This document shows positions 42,250-53,280 of a stretch of DNA of 64,000 nucleotides, piece by piece. Every line of letters begins with the position of its first letter. The first letter of the stretch is position 1. The position numbers and the translations under genes are program-made. This DNA comes from Lasiosphaeria ovina (Eukaryota; Ascomycota; Sordariomycetes; Sordariales; Lasiosphaeriaceae). The stretch spans positions 2,170,001 to 2,234,000 of the forward strand of contig JAULSN010000003.1 of the NCBI GenBank assembly GCA_033439765.1. The letters are read 5' to 3'. Under the pieces are notes generated by a model, which did not search any database, had not been told where the DNA came from, and saw only the letters and a program-made list of their open reading frames with translations.

Positions 42250-43320
42250 CTACAAACTCGCCTCCGTCTTCTCAATCTCGGACAGAAACAAGCCCCTGGC
42301 CTTGTCCCACTCGCCGTCTGGCAGCTTCCCGACGATGGGCAGGCGGCCCGTGTCGAAGGCGCCGATGCCTGTGACGCGAAACACGGCCTCCTTGATGCCG
42401 ATGAGGCCGTACCGCACGACGAACTCCTCGGCGCGGCTGACGACGAACTGCAGGCGGCGGATCTCGGCGGCAGAGCCCGACGCTGCCGTGCTGTCGTCAG
42501 CGGCCGCCAGCGCCAGCGCCAGCGCCATCAGCCGCACCACCGTCTTAGGGAAGAAGGCGGCCATGCCGTCGATGACGCCCGCCGCGCCGAACAGCACAAT
42601 TGGCCCCAGCTGCTGCCCGAAGCCGCTGTACACGCGGAACCGGTCGTGGTCGATGGCAGGGTCTAGCGAGACCTGCACGTGGTGCGACACGTTGCCGTGG
42701 GACCTGGGCATCGCCGTCAGCCCATTGCATTGCCCAGGAGACCCTCAACCAACGGAGGAAGGGAAAATGGAACCTTGAACTCACATCTTGCACCCGACAA
42801 TATTCGGATGCGCCGCCAGAGTGGGGTACGTCTCGGGCAAGACGAGCACCTGGTTCGTCACCCCAGGATAATTATACACCAGAATCGGAATCGGACTGGC
42901 ATCCGCAACGCGCGCGTACCAGGAGGCGAGGCTGCTCTGGGAGGCAGCCGTCCCAAAATAGCCCGGCGCCAGCACGAGGCCCCAGTCGGCGCCGGCGGCA
43001 GCGACGTCGGCCAGCCACTCGAGCGTGTCGGCCAGCCCGCCGCTCGTCAGCACGCCGGCCATCAGCGGGTAGCCGGCGCCGACGCCCTCGCGCACGCCCG
43101 CCACCAGCGCGACGCGCTCGTCCCGCGTCAGGTGGATCGCCTCGCCTGTCGACCCCAGCAGCACGATCCCCGTGATCCCCGCCCGCGCCAGGAACACGCT
43201 GTGCGCCACCTGCGCCGCTACGTCGACCGCTGCTGGTGAGCCGTCGGCCGGTGGCGGCTGGAAGAAGGTCGGCGACGGCACGAAGACGCCTTTGGGCGGC
43301 ACGCGCGCGGGGGAGGCCAT
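42250..43320 (-). CDS. DapA/HOGA-family (dihydrodipicolinate synthase-like) aldolase, two exons, 329 aa
   Basis: Complement of join 42250-42703 and 42785-43320. The 81-nt intron has GTGAGT, CTGAC and CAG. Start at ATG 43320 (MASPARVPPKGVFVPSPTFF). The TIM-barrel family's carboxylate-binding loop is GSTGEAIHLTRDE (about residues 58-70). The Tyr is in YNYPGVT (about 150). The Schiff-base Lys is in VGCKMSHGN (about 178); the intron falls one codon after it. C-terminal helices are normal (EEFVVRYGLIGIKEAV). All catalytic residues are visible. Fungal members are rarely lysine enzymes; they act as 2-keto-3-deoxy-acid or 4-hydroxy-2-oxoglutarate aldolases in sugar-acid or hydroxyproline breakdown. 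The specific substrate is unknown. Divergent from the isochorismatase-family gene. Confidence 0.88.
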
Positions 43321-44203
43321 GGTGCGGAGCTGGTGTGGCTGTTGTCGGGGAGACGATGAGGTGATTAGTGGGAAAGGGGGAGGGGGCGGATGCCGAAGCA
43401 GTGAACACTGTCCTGTAGGTTTGGGGTGTCTGGATGGATGGGGAATCAGGGCAGGCGCGCTGCGTGGGTGCAAATGCCGTTTTGTGTTTCAAGTGCTGTC
43501 CAAGTCCAAGATGGAAACGTTTTGTTTCCGATCTGCGGCGGAGTGGTGGTCCCGATGTCGCGCGCAACAACTGTGGAACCGTGGGTCGTGTAACGCAAGG
43601 GGCAGCTGCTGCCGGCGGCCAGCACGCCACATCACGTTGGTAGGTTGGGTCGGGTTGGGGTGAATATGCGGGGGTGTCGATTCGGCACTTCCTCGCCCGA
43701 CAGGTGTGCAAGTGTGGAGGAGACGCGCCTGCCTCGCTGCAGAGCTGGGCCGAGACTCCACCCAGTCAGTAATCACGCCTCGGCGCTATTTGTGTGTGCC
43801 CTTGCCCTTCACACGGAGGTGACGAGGTTGTAACTCTAATGTTGTCAAAACTATAGTCTTGGTTGCCGGCAATTTGGGCTGAGTGAGAAATAGGAGAGTA
43901 AATATACAGCTACCTCAATGAAGGCATCTCTGCTCGACTTGCAACCAATTAACTAGGGTCTAGCCGAGGAAGCACTTGCCCCGCTTCGAGGTCAGCATGG
44001 CGAGATGGTTTGTCCGCGATTTGATGAGTCAGTTTACTGGTTAACTTCCACTCACGTCTTGCGAGGTTGATCACAATCCATCTCGATAATTCTCATCACA
44101 GTCGAGTTTCCAAGCCCACGAGGGATTAATCATCTGCTCTGCTTTCAGAACCACAACTCCAAAGTCGAGCACATCCCGCCAGGCTCAAACAAATCAGCAC
44201 ACC
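43321..44203. promoter_or_regulatory. divergent promoter region, aldolase / isochorismatase-like gene
   Basis: 882-bp spacer between two oppositely transcribed starts. Frames on both strands here lack motifs. Joint control of the two genes is possible but no site can be named. Confidence 0.5.
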
Positions 44204-44884
44204 ATGGCCACGCCCACCGCCCTCTTCGTCATCGACATCCAAAACGACCTGGCGACGCACCCCGAGACGAAAATCCCCCACGCCGACCGCGTGCTCGCCG
44301 CCGCCGACAAGATCCTCGCCACAGCGCGCACCATGCTAGCAGCCAGCCGGCAACCCGACGCGCCGCCTCCCGCCCTCGTCGTCTTCGTCCAGCACCAAGA
44401 GCGGCCCGACCAAGGACCGCTGGTCAAGGACACGGAGCCGTGGAGGCTGGTCTACGAGCCGCGGCCCGACGCCGACGAGGAATTGCTTGTTAGCAAGACG
44501 ACGGGTAAGCGGACCGACCAACAAGCGCCCCTTCCCCCTAATTACTGATTTCCGTACGGGAAGAACTCATTATTGTCTAATTACTTAGGAGACACGTTCG
44601 AGTCGAACCCCGACCTCGCCGCCATGCTCGCGGCGTCGGGCGTCGGCGAGATCGTCGCGTTCGGCGTCCAGAGCGAATGCTGCGTCGAGAGCACATGCCG
44701 CGGCGCGCTGACCGCTGGCTTTGGTGTGACGCTGTTATCGGGTGCTCACTCGACGTACGATCTCGGTGGCAAGTCGGCAGTTGATGTCGAGCGTGAGGTG
44801 GAGCTGCGGTTGCGGGATTGCGGTGTCAAGGTCGTTCCATGGCAGACCGTTGTTGCGAAGTGGGAGGGCGAGGGGCAGTTTTGA
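44204..44884 (+). CDS. isochorismatase-family (cysteine) hydrolase, two exons, 198 aa
   Basis: Join 44204-44504 and 44589-44884. The 84-nt intron has donor GTAAGC and acceptor TTAG and joins SKTT to GDTFESN. The triad of the family is visible: Asp in ALFVIDIQNDL (about residue 11), Lys in LLVSKTTGDTF (about 99), nucleophilic Cys in FGVQSECCVESTC (about 135), with the preceding non-prolyl cis region. Length is right (180-210). Relatives hydrolyse isochorismate, nicotinamide, N-carbamoyl compounds and other amides. No signal peptide, so cytosolic. The substrate is unknown. It shares the promoter region with the aldolase. Confidence 0.88.
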
Positions 44885-45505
44885 TTTTGGGGTTAGTCAC
44901 TGGTGGAATGGGGTCTGGAGAGGGTGTGGTTAGGTAGGGAGGGAGGGTTAGAAGGGGTTGTTCTTGAGTGTTCATTTCAGGGGAATATATTTGCGATGGA
45001 ATAAGGGACTTTGTTTGAGAATCCCAGACGCATGAGGTTGGGTGGAAGCGAGTGTTAATTAGCTAGGATATACCAGGGAAAATCATCTTGTTACGGGCAA
45101 CCGATAGTCTCTATCTGTTTATATCCTCTCACATTTGCCATTTTCCTCAAGTACGGGTTGGTACGGGTTGGTACGGGTTGGTCCAGCTCCTGATACATTT
45201 CTTGGCTGGCCTTTTCCCCCCTTATTCCCGAGAGACTTGAAATGTGCCCATCCAGAACACATGGAATTCCCTCCCCCGCAATCTTCAGAACCCAAGCTCA
45301 ACACCCAACCACCCAGCGTGACACAGTGACAGCAGGCAGTGCCCACAAAGCCAAGCCTTGGTCAGGCATAGATTCTTCGCGCTAGCAGCAACGAGTATCC
45401 CCTTTTCCCGCAAAAGAGGGAGGTTCCACCGCTTGCGGGAATTCAGCCAAACCCTCGCCCTCCTCTCGTTTCCCAAAGTCCAGACACAAACAACACTCCG
45501 ACGTC
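44885..45505. other. intergenic, with a 10-bp tandem repeat
   Basis: 3' UTR of the hydrolase gene and promoter of the NmrA-like gene; see repeat at 45151. No gene supported. Confidence 0.45.
45151..45180 (+). repeat. 10-bp tandem repeat, three units
   Basis: Three perfect units of gtacgggttg, 330 bp upstream of the NmrA-like start. Confidence 0.9.
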
Positions 45506-46667
45506 ATGGCCGAGGACAAGAAACTCATCTGCGTGGTCGGCGCCACGGGCAACCAGGGCGGGTCAGTAGCGCGGCGGTTCCTCGCTGACCCGCGGTTCGC
45601 GGTGCGCGGACTCACACGGAACCCAAACTCGGCGGCGTCGCAGGCCCTGACGGCGCTGGGGGCCGAGATGGTGCGGGCGGACCTGGACGACGCGGCAGCG
45701 GTCGCAGCGGCGTTCGCGGGCGCCAACGTCGTGTTCAGCGTGACGCAGTACTGGGAGCCGTTCTTCCGGCCCGACTGCCGGGCGGCGGCGGCGGCGGCGG
45801 CGGGCGTCAGCTGCCGGCGCTACGCGTACGACGTCGAGCTGCGGCACGGCAAGAACATCGCCGACGCGGCGGCGAGCGTGGAGGCAGGGCTCGACGCCAA
45901 CGGGTTTCTCGTGTCGACTCTCAGCCACGCCGGCAAGTGCAGTGCTGGCGCGTTTACAGACCTCTACCACTTCGACGCCAAGGCCGACGTGTTCCCCGAC
46001 TATCTTGCGTCGGCCCACCCCGCCCTCGCCGCCAAGACGTCGTACATCCAGACCGGCTTCTTCATGACCAGCCACCGCATCCTGCCCGAGTCGTACTTCC
46101 AGAAGGTGCGTGCCTTTTCCCCATTTTCTGTGGTTCAGTTGTGGTAACTGACAGGCAAACAGCAACCCGACGGCAGCTTCGAGATGCGGCTGCCCATCGC
46201 GGCGGACCGGGCGGTGCCGCACCTCGACGTCAACGCCGACATGGGCGCGTTCGTGCACGGCGTGGCGCAGATGCCCGCCGCCGGGGGCCACTACATGGCG
46301 GCGGGCACCGTCGCCGGGTTCGGCGAGTACCTGCGGCTGTGGGCGGCGGCGGCGGGTGTCGCCCCCGTGGCGGCCGCCTACAAGCACGTCGCCTTCGACG
46401 ACATGGTCGCCGACACGGCCGACCGCGAGTGCGGCGTCGAGGTCGCGCTCATGTTCCAGTACGCGGCCGACCATGGGTACGATGGTGGTATGGACTTGCT
46501 GACGGCTGAGGATATCAGGAAGGTGAGTTTGACTGCGCGAGTGAATCTGGATGGGGAATGGTTTATGCTGACTTTTTTTTTTTGGCTAGGCTGGTATTGA
46601 GTGTCCCATGACGACTCTGGAGGAGTGGATGGCCAGGCAGGACTGGGCTGATGTTTTGGCCAAGTAA
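45506..46667 (+). CDS. NmrA-like NAD(P)-binding protein (three exons), 345 aa
   Basis: Join 45506-46105, 46163-46522, 46590-46667. Introns are 57 nt (GTGCGT...CTGAC...CAG) and 67 nt (GTGAGT...CTGAC, T-run, TAG), both between codons. The N-terminal Rossmann motif ICVVGATGNQGGSVARRF (residues about 8-25) is the GxxGxxG of the NmrA/HSCARG group. An Arg after beta-2 (VRGLTRNPNS) is compatible with NADPH. Then ADLDDAAAVAAAFAGANVVF, GKNIADAAA and YIQTGFFM. The classical SDR YxxxK is missing, as usual in NmrA-like redox sensors. Ends TTLEEWMARQDWADVLAK. Family members sense the NADP(H) state or modify transcription factors; some are reductases. It ends the enzyme cluster. Confidence 0.9.
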
Positions 46668-46904
46668 TAGGGGTAGGGAGACATTCAATGGTCCAGACCC
46701 GGAACACTCGCCCAAGGAATAGTTCAAAATCCAAGAGCTTGCTTTCTTATTTTTTTCTATGATCCCAACCTGGTTCATCCCAACCCGGTGTCATTGTCTA
46801 ATTAATAGCGCCCCTGCCGGTTGCCGTTCCGTGGATCACTGTCAGCACCTTGGCCATCTCCATCATGCCCGATTAGTTTCGTCATCCATCATAGATTCGT
46901 TTGC

Positions 46905-47366
46905 TCAGGGCTCCTCTGGCACGAAAACTGGAACACCGCCGGGCGGCAGCTTAGCTGGCGTGGGAATCGGTATTCCGCTGCCAAGTCCATAGTCAGCACC
47001 GTTTCAGGACCCGAGCTATAACTATCCGAGACTCACGCGCAGGCGCTCGAGTTGGCAATGAGGTTCGTGACTGGCGTGTAGCCGAGGCAGCCGTAGCACA
47101 GGCACACCTAATTATTCCGCACCCGTCAGTTTCTCGCTCACGGCCGCGGCCTCTTCAGCGTGTCAGGCAAGCCGTACCCCAACCTTGCCCCCCGGGATGC
47201 ACTGGAAGATATCGTCGGTGCTGGTCGGGTTCAGGAAGCACGCCGTGTTGTCCATGATGTCCTTGCAGCTCTCGTTGCCGTTGATGTCGCACGGGCCGTA
47301 GTCGACCGTGGGCAGCGCCAGCGCCAGCGCGGCCAGGCACGGCAGGGAGGCGATTGAGATGCGCAT
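46905..47366 (-). CDS. small secreted eight-cysteine protein (three exons), 110 aa
   Basis: Complement of join 46905-46977, 47037-47107, 47178-47366. Introns are 59 and 70 nt, both with CTGAC branch points; for the 70-nt intron the donor could also be GTTGGG six bases earlier, also in frame. Signal peptide MRISIASLPCLAALALALPT (residues 1-18). The mature part holds eight cysteines: YGPC, ESC, TAC, FQC, the cluster VCLCYGC and SSAC. It ends in a Pro-rich tail (AGIPIPTPAKLPPGGVPVFV). The count suits four disulfides, but the order is not that of hydrophobins (no CC pairs). An effector-like or cell-surface protein is possible. The first exon alone would give only a truncated 85-codon frame. Confidence 0.7.
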
Positions 47367-48060
47367 CGTGTTTGCGTGCTGGGTTTTACTCGACACTACA
47401 AAGTCAACAACACTGACCAAAAACGCGCCTCTGCGAGCACCGAGAAGCCTGCAGGTGCCTGGCTATATAGTCAGGCAAGCCGCCCGCCTCTGTGGTCGGA
47501 GACGCAATCTGCAAGACACGCCGCACGCTCGTGGATATTGACGCGGCGAATCTTCCGGACATTGGGGACTGGCACCCAAGCCCGGTTTAGGCTGAGACTG
47601 CTGTTCGGGCCAAAAGATTAATTTTTATTGTGGGCAGCCAATTCATCCGATATCTGTCCCCCTCAGGCCCCAGCACCTGCGGCCGGATAGGCGAAGTATT
47701 CTAGAACACACGGGAGGGGCTTCCCGCGCTGTGATAGAAGCAGGCCACGATCCAGTGGCGATGGCAGGATTTTCAGCAAAAGCAAAGACCAGAAAAACAG
47801 GGGCTAGGGTTGATCCAGAACCCGGTTCAAGGATCCCACGAGATGGCCTCGACTGCTCTACCACGGGCGGTGAAAGGCAAGCAGCGTAGTGGATTGGCAA
47901 CACGTCAAAATATGGGTTCATCGCGTCCGACAGACTATTGAACGTAGTAATTAGTCTGCCCCAAGGGTCTGCGGCGTGTATAGACAGTAGTAATCTATGG
48001 GTACATAAAGATACAGAGCGGCCACAGCTAGGCCCACCCTCCCAGCGCTGGCACCGACGC
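47367..48060. other. intergenic
   Basis: Promoter of the secreted-protein gene and 3' flank of AIM24; no gene supported. Confidence 0.45.
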
Positions 48061-49387
48061 TCACCGGACAAACTGGTTGAGGTCTTTTGTGTCTTCAAAC
48101 GTCACCTTCCCGTCCTTGCCGACCGAAGCGACGTGGATCGCAAGGGGCTTGGCCTGCGCCTTCCTCGGGTCCTCGACGGCCTTGGGCTTGCTCGCCAGCT
48201 CGACGGCGGCGGGGACCACGCCGGCCTCGGTATCGGCGATCTCGTTGACGTCGTCCCTGGTGAGGACGTCGCGGACGCGCACGCCGCGGCTCGACATGAG
48301 GATGGTGCTCGGGCCGCGGAACTGCAGGAACAGCCGGTCGCCCCAGACGGAGCGGCGCGCCATGGTGCGGATGCCAAACAGCAGCCGCGCCACCGACTTG
48401 TACGTCTCCGTGTCGCGCATGGCCCGCCAGAAGCGCGACAGCCTCTCGGGCACGATACGGCCGGCGGCGGCGCTGACGGAGCTGGGCACGGCCGGGATCT
48501 GCAGGGACAGGCGCGTGCTGCGGAGGCGGAAGGGTAGCGGCGGGTTCTTGGTGACCGAGTAGGCGACGACGTGCGACGGGTGCAGCACCATCTCGTCGCC
48601 GTCGGCGAGAGTGAGCTCGTAGATCTGGCCGGGGGCCGAGAGGGCGGCCAGGCCGCGGCCCGTCAGGTGGCTGCTGCCCCAGTGGGCCAGCGACAGGCCG
48701 CGCTGGACGCGGGGCGTCACGGCGAGTGTGTGGCCGGTCCAGGCAAGCAGGGCGTTCCGCTGGGCGACCATCCAGTCGGTGGTGCCATCGAGGTGGAGGA
48801 CGGAGAAGGTGGTGGTCGGGGACTTGGTGGCTATCAGGGCCGTGATGGGCGTCGTCGACGAGATGCGCTGGTAGAGGAACGGCACGCCCAGGAATGCGCG
48901 CCGCAGCGGGGACAGCATCGAGAGCGTCGATTGCGCCTGCGGAAAAGCCGTGTCAGCAGAGGAGCAGCGAGGCAATCACATGAATTTGGGTGTAATGCAC
49001 ATTTTCCACCTGGCCTGCCACCGACACGAGCGTGCCCCTCCTTGTGTATAGTCTCTGCGAGGCGGAAAGCGTGACCGAGAGCAGCGACGACGGCGAGCCT
49101 AACACCTCAAACCGGGCATCTAGATGTGCGCCATGTCAGCACGCTAGCCAGCAACAACTGGAATGGAGTTGTGGGAGAGCAATTGCCCAATGCGTACCGG
49201 CCGAGTCTCGCGATGCTCTGGGAGAGGCGCCGAATGCGTCGACGGGTGGGCGGGATTCTGTGGTGGGGGAGGCGCTGATCTGGATGGCTCTGCATTGTCT
49301 GCAGACGAATCTCGGCCTCGGCCTCGGCCTCGTGTTCGCGACCCGCGCAGCTCGCGCTGTCCTCAGCAGCGGAGACGGTCCGCTCAT
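48061..49387 (-). CDS. AIM24: mitochondrial AIM24-like protein (three exons), 394 aa
   Basis: Complement of join 48061-48936, 49001-49119, 49198-49387. Introns are 64 nt (GTGCAT...CTGAC...CAG) and 78 nt (GTACGC...CTGAC...TAG). They join VEN to AQSTLSML and SA to DARFEVLG, both expected in the family. The N-terminus ([20 protein letters not shown], then a PRPRPRPR run from CTCGGC repeats) is a mitochondrial presequence. The AIM24/TRAP-like beta-barrel domain has [77 protein letters not shown] and VRVRDVL, and ends in [16 protein letters not shown]. In yeast Aim24 is an inner-membrane protein that helps MICOS and cristae; the same role is inferred. Divergent from the kinesin gene. Confidence 0.92.
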
Positions 49388-49890
49388 GTTGGCGTGGCGC
49401 GGGAGCTTGTGGTTGTCGGTATCGGTGTCGGTGTCGATTGTCAATGGCGCACCAGGGCAGGCCAAGCTCCAAAAAGTTGCGATGAGGCGATGCAGGGTCG
49501 ACCAGCCCGAGTCTGAGCTCAGGGCGGGCACAGAACTGCAGTGGAACCGTTGGCGTGGACCCACTGGACGCTAGGGCGGTGTGCACGGGCCAGGCTCGAG
49601 CTTCCCAGCGCCCCACGCCAGCAGCTGTAGGTGGGTCTCAGGGCACTGGTTGCCGCAGTGACTGCTGGAGCGCGCCAACAAAAAACAGCCAAGCAGCCCC
49701 GGTACGGCCAAACACAAACTGCAGACTAGAACAGACTAGGGCACTGCTGGGCCAATTGCTTTCGACGCGGCGTTCCGACAACCGACGTCCACGAGCGTGT
49801 CATTTTCCTTGCGTCCGACCGATCCACGACAGTCCCTCCCCCCTCCCCCCGTCGATGCCAAGTTGTTGGAGTTGTTGTTGAGCAGCAGCC
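49388..49890. promoter_or_regulatory. shared divergent promoter, AIM24 / kinesin
   Basis: 503 bp between the two start codons; includes both 5' leaders. CT-rich just before the kinesin ATG (CTCCCCCCTCCCCCC). No further motif named. Confidence 0.6.
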
Positions 49891-52369
49891 ATGTCGGTCC
49901 GCGTCGTCGCCAGAATACGTCCCCTGCTTGAAAAAGAGCACGACAAGGATGTCATCGTCCGCGCCGACAGCGTCGAGGACGGCAAGCCCTTCACCATGGT
50001 CAAGATCCCGAGCCCTAAGAACGAAGCTGAAGAGTTCTCGTTCGCCTTCAACAGCGTCTACGACCAGTCGACGACGCAGGAGCAGCTGTTTACGGCCGAG
50101 GGTGAGCCGCTACGAGTATACAGGGATGGACACGCCACGCGTTGCTAACACGGGACCAGTGGCTTCGCACATCAAGGCCCTCTTCCAGGGCCTCGACGTC
50201 ACCCTGTTCGCGTACGGCGTCACGGGCACGGGCAAGACGCACACGATGCGCGGCGGGCTCAAGCTGGCAGAACGCGGGGTGATCCCCAGGCTGCTGAGCA
50301 ACGTGTTCCGCCGCGGCAAGAAGATTGCCAAGGACACCAACGGCGAGACGACGGTCGACGTGGCCCTGTCGTACTACGAGATTTATAATGATAAGGTGTT
50401 CGACCTGCTGGAGCCGCCCGAGAAGCGCACGCCGTCGGGGCTGCCGCTGCGCGAGAAGGACGGCAAGACGGTCGTGGTCGGGCTGTCGGAGCGGGCGTGC
50501 GAGGACCTCAAGGACTTTGAGCGCCTGTATATCGAGTCCAACATGAACCGCGTGACGGCCGCCACCAAGCTCAACGCGCACAGCAGCCGCAGCCACGCCA
50601 TCCTGCGCGTCAAGGTCACGCAGACCACGGGCGACATGGTGCGCGAGAGCACGGCGTCGGCCATCGACCTGGCCGGGTCCGAGGACAACCGCCGCACCGA
50701 GAACGGCAAGGAGCGCCTGGTCGAGTCGGCCGCCATCAACAAGAGCCTGTTCGTGCTGAGCCAGTGCATAGACGCCATCTCGCGCGGCGACAAGCGCATC
50801 CCCTACCGCGAGTCCAAGATGACGCGCATCCTGTCGCTGGGCCAGAACAATGGCATTACCATCATGATCCTCAACCTGGCCCCCCTGCGCAGCTACCACC
50901 TCGACACCCTCAGCAGCCTCAACGTCAGCTCGCGCGCCAAGCGCATCGAGGTGCGCGAGATCGAGAACGAGGTCGTCTACAAGCAGGGCCCGCGGACGGC
51001 GTCGGCCAATCTTGGGTTGCTGCAGGGGGGCGCCGCGAGGCAGCCGCTGCGTGCGCTGGCCAACGCCCACAACGTGCACACCGGCGCCGCGATAGCCGCC
51101 AAGACGGCCGCCGACAAGCCGGACAAGCCGGTCAAGGCGTTTAGCGTCTACACGGACAAGGCCGCCGCCAAGCCCGCGGCGGCCGTCGTGGCAGCATCAG
51201 TGCTGCCGCCTTCCCGCACTGCCATCCCCACGGCCAACTCGTCGCAGCTCCGGCGCTCCAACTCGACCAAGAGGCCGTCCGACTCTGCCGACGCGCTGTC
51301 GTCGCGGCCCACGAAACTCGCCCGCCCCACACACCAGTCCCTGGTCCGTCCATCGCAGCCGCAGCAGACACAGCCGCAGCCGCTCTCCATATCCGCCGAG
51401 CAGATCGAGGCGATGGTGGAGAAGAAGGTGGCCGAGATCCTCGCATCACGGGCAGCAGCAGCCGCGGCGGAAGCCGTAGCCGCAGCAGAACCCGAAACCG
51501 CCGGCGCTCTGTCAGCGCCACCGCCACAGCAGAGCAAGGCGATGGAGGACGAGGTGCGGCGGCGGCTGGAGGCGCTGGAGCGGCGCATCGACCACGACGA
51601 GCGGCACGACGACACGCGGTCCGAGGGGCTGCGGCACCTGCTGCAGGCGCGGCAGGCGAAAGAGCGCGGCGACGACGCGGCCGCGCTGCGGAGCTACGAG
51701 CTCGCGCTGCCCTTCTTCCCCGGCCAGGCTAAGCTGCTGGGAAAGATTGACCGGTTGCGGGCCAAGCTGGGCGCCGCCGCCGCCGGCGCCGCCGGTGATG
51801 ACTTCCAGGTTGCTGCTGCTGCTCCTCGCGCTGAGCGCAAGCGCACGCGACGGCCAAAGACGCCTTGCAACGACGACGAAGACGGCAATGTCGAGGGGGA
51901 CTGCTACGCCGCTGCGTCGTCTCCCAACAGCAAACACAGACCTGCTGACGACAACGACGACGTGTACGACGGCACCGAGGCCGACGTTGACGACGACGAG
52001 AGCTTCCACCACCCCAGCCGCGGCACCACCACCACCAAATCACGGAAACACCGCCGCAAGAGCAATAATACTAATAATCACAAAACCAAGAAAGACATCG
52101 AAGAGGATCCTAGCAACAGTCCCCGCGCCGCGCGCCTCTTGGCGATCGTCAACTCGCGCGACCTGCGCCTGATCCGCAGCCTGCACGGCTTTGGTGCGAA
52201 AAAGGCCCAGGACCTTGTCGATCACCTCAACCTGCTTAAGGCGGAGGATGAAGGCGGCGAGGTCAGGTCGCTCGCGCACCTCCGCATGTTGCCTGGTATG
52301 GGCAGCCGCACGGTTGAGAGGGCTTATGAGGGCTTGTCTTCTGGTGGTGGTGGGGGGATTGGTGTTTGA
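49891..52369 (+). CDS. kinesin-10 (KIF22/Kid)-like motor protein, two exons, 806 aa
   Basis: Join 49891-50101 and 50160-52369; the 58-nt intron has GTGAGC, CTAAC and CAG. The motor domain is N-terminal (residues 1 to about 345): VRVVARIRPLL, P-loop FAYGVTGTGKTHTM, switch I AHSSRSH, switch II IDLAGSEDN, and AINKSLFVLSQCIDAIS, IPYRESKMTRIL. A neck and disordered Ala/Pro/Gln part with nuclear-type basic stretches follows; at 545-600 a coiled-coil-like helix (DEVRRRLEALERRID). The C-terminal 70 residues form helix-hairpin-helix DNA-binding motifs (LIRSLHGFGAKKAQDL and LRMLPGMGSRTVERAY), as in KIF22/Kid chromokinesins. Probable role: chromosome arm movement on the spindle. Kinesin-3 or -5 is unlikely given the HhH end. 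Confidence 0.88.
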
Positions 52370-53280
52370 TGAGGGGGAAAAGCATTGCCAGCGAGTTTTT
52401 ATTTCTCTGTTTTTGCTTGGGCATGGCTGGAATGGCGTCTTTTGTATGGCGTTGTTGTTTTTTGCTTCTTTTGGTTCCATGGCCGCGGTTAGCTCTGCAT
52501 CCTGCATTGCCTATGGCGTTTTGTCTTGTTCCAGTTCCACTGTTTATCAGGTTTCATCTTTGGACATAGATGCTGCTTTCGGCGTTATCGGGGAGACGGC
52601 GTATTCAGGAGTTGGGGGTTTTTGTTAGGGTTCTGGCTAGGTGTGGTTGGACTGTGTACTGTATATATTCTGCATTTGGCAATTCTATGGTTACTGGGCT
52701 ATGCATTTGTAAAATTGTCATGTTTATGATGGTGTTTCTCTCGAAGTGTCCGTTGTACTTCCAGTCTCCGTAGCTACTGCTCTAACGGCACGGCTGGCAA
52801 TTGTCTTACGGACCTAAAGCCCCAATGATGCCGCCGCAGGGTGCATTGCGTCGCGGGAGCTCCCCATTGCATCATTCCCTGGTGCTCTCCACAAAAATGC
52901 CAATTAACCCCTAAAGAAGCCTCCAAGCTCCCAACCTCGAAGCTTCCGTCCGCACGTCCTGCATCCTGGAACTTGCCCCCTATTATTTTATTCAAAAAAT
53001 CAAAACTGTCGAGGACAACCACGGCTGCCGTCTAGTGCAACGACTCTGGCACGCGGCGGACCGTTGGACACTGGAAGGCGACCCTTGAAGGAGCTTGACC
53101 TTGACCCACCAGCCTCCACGGCCGCCGAGCTCTTTTCTGCCCCGCATCAGCACCGCCATTGCTCTGATCCTCCGAAAGCCGGGGCTTCCGCGCGATTTGT
53201 GCCGTCATCAACGCCGTTGCGCCTGTTCGTCACTGCCTCCTGCCTCTGGGAGGGAAGATGCCTCGCTCCCGCCAGTCCCA
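52370..53280. other. intergenic
   Basis: Kinesin 3' UTR and ATM1 promoter. The ATM1 frame is open upstream to 53095 but lacks an ATG there. No gene supported. Confidence 0.5.
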
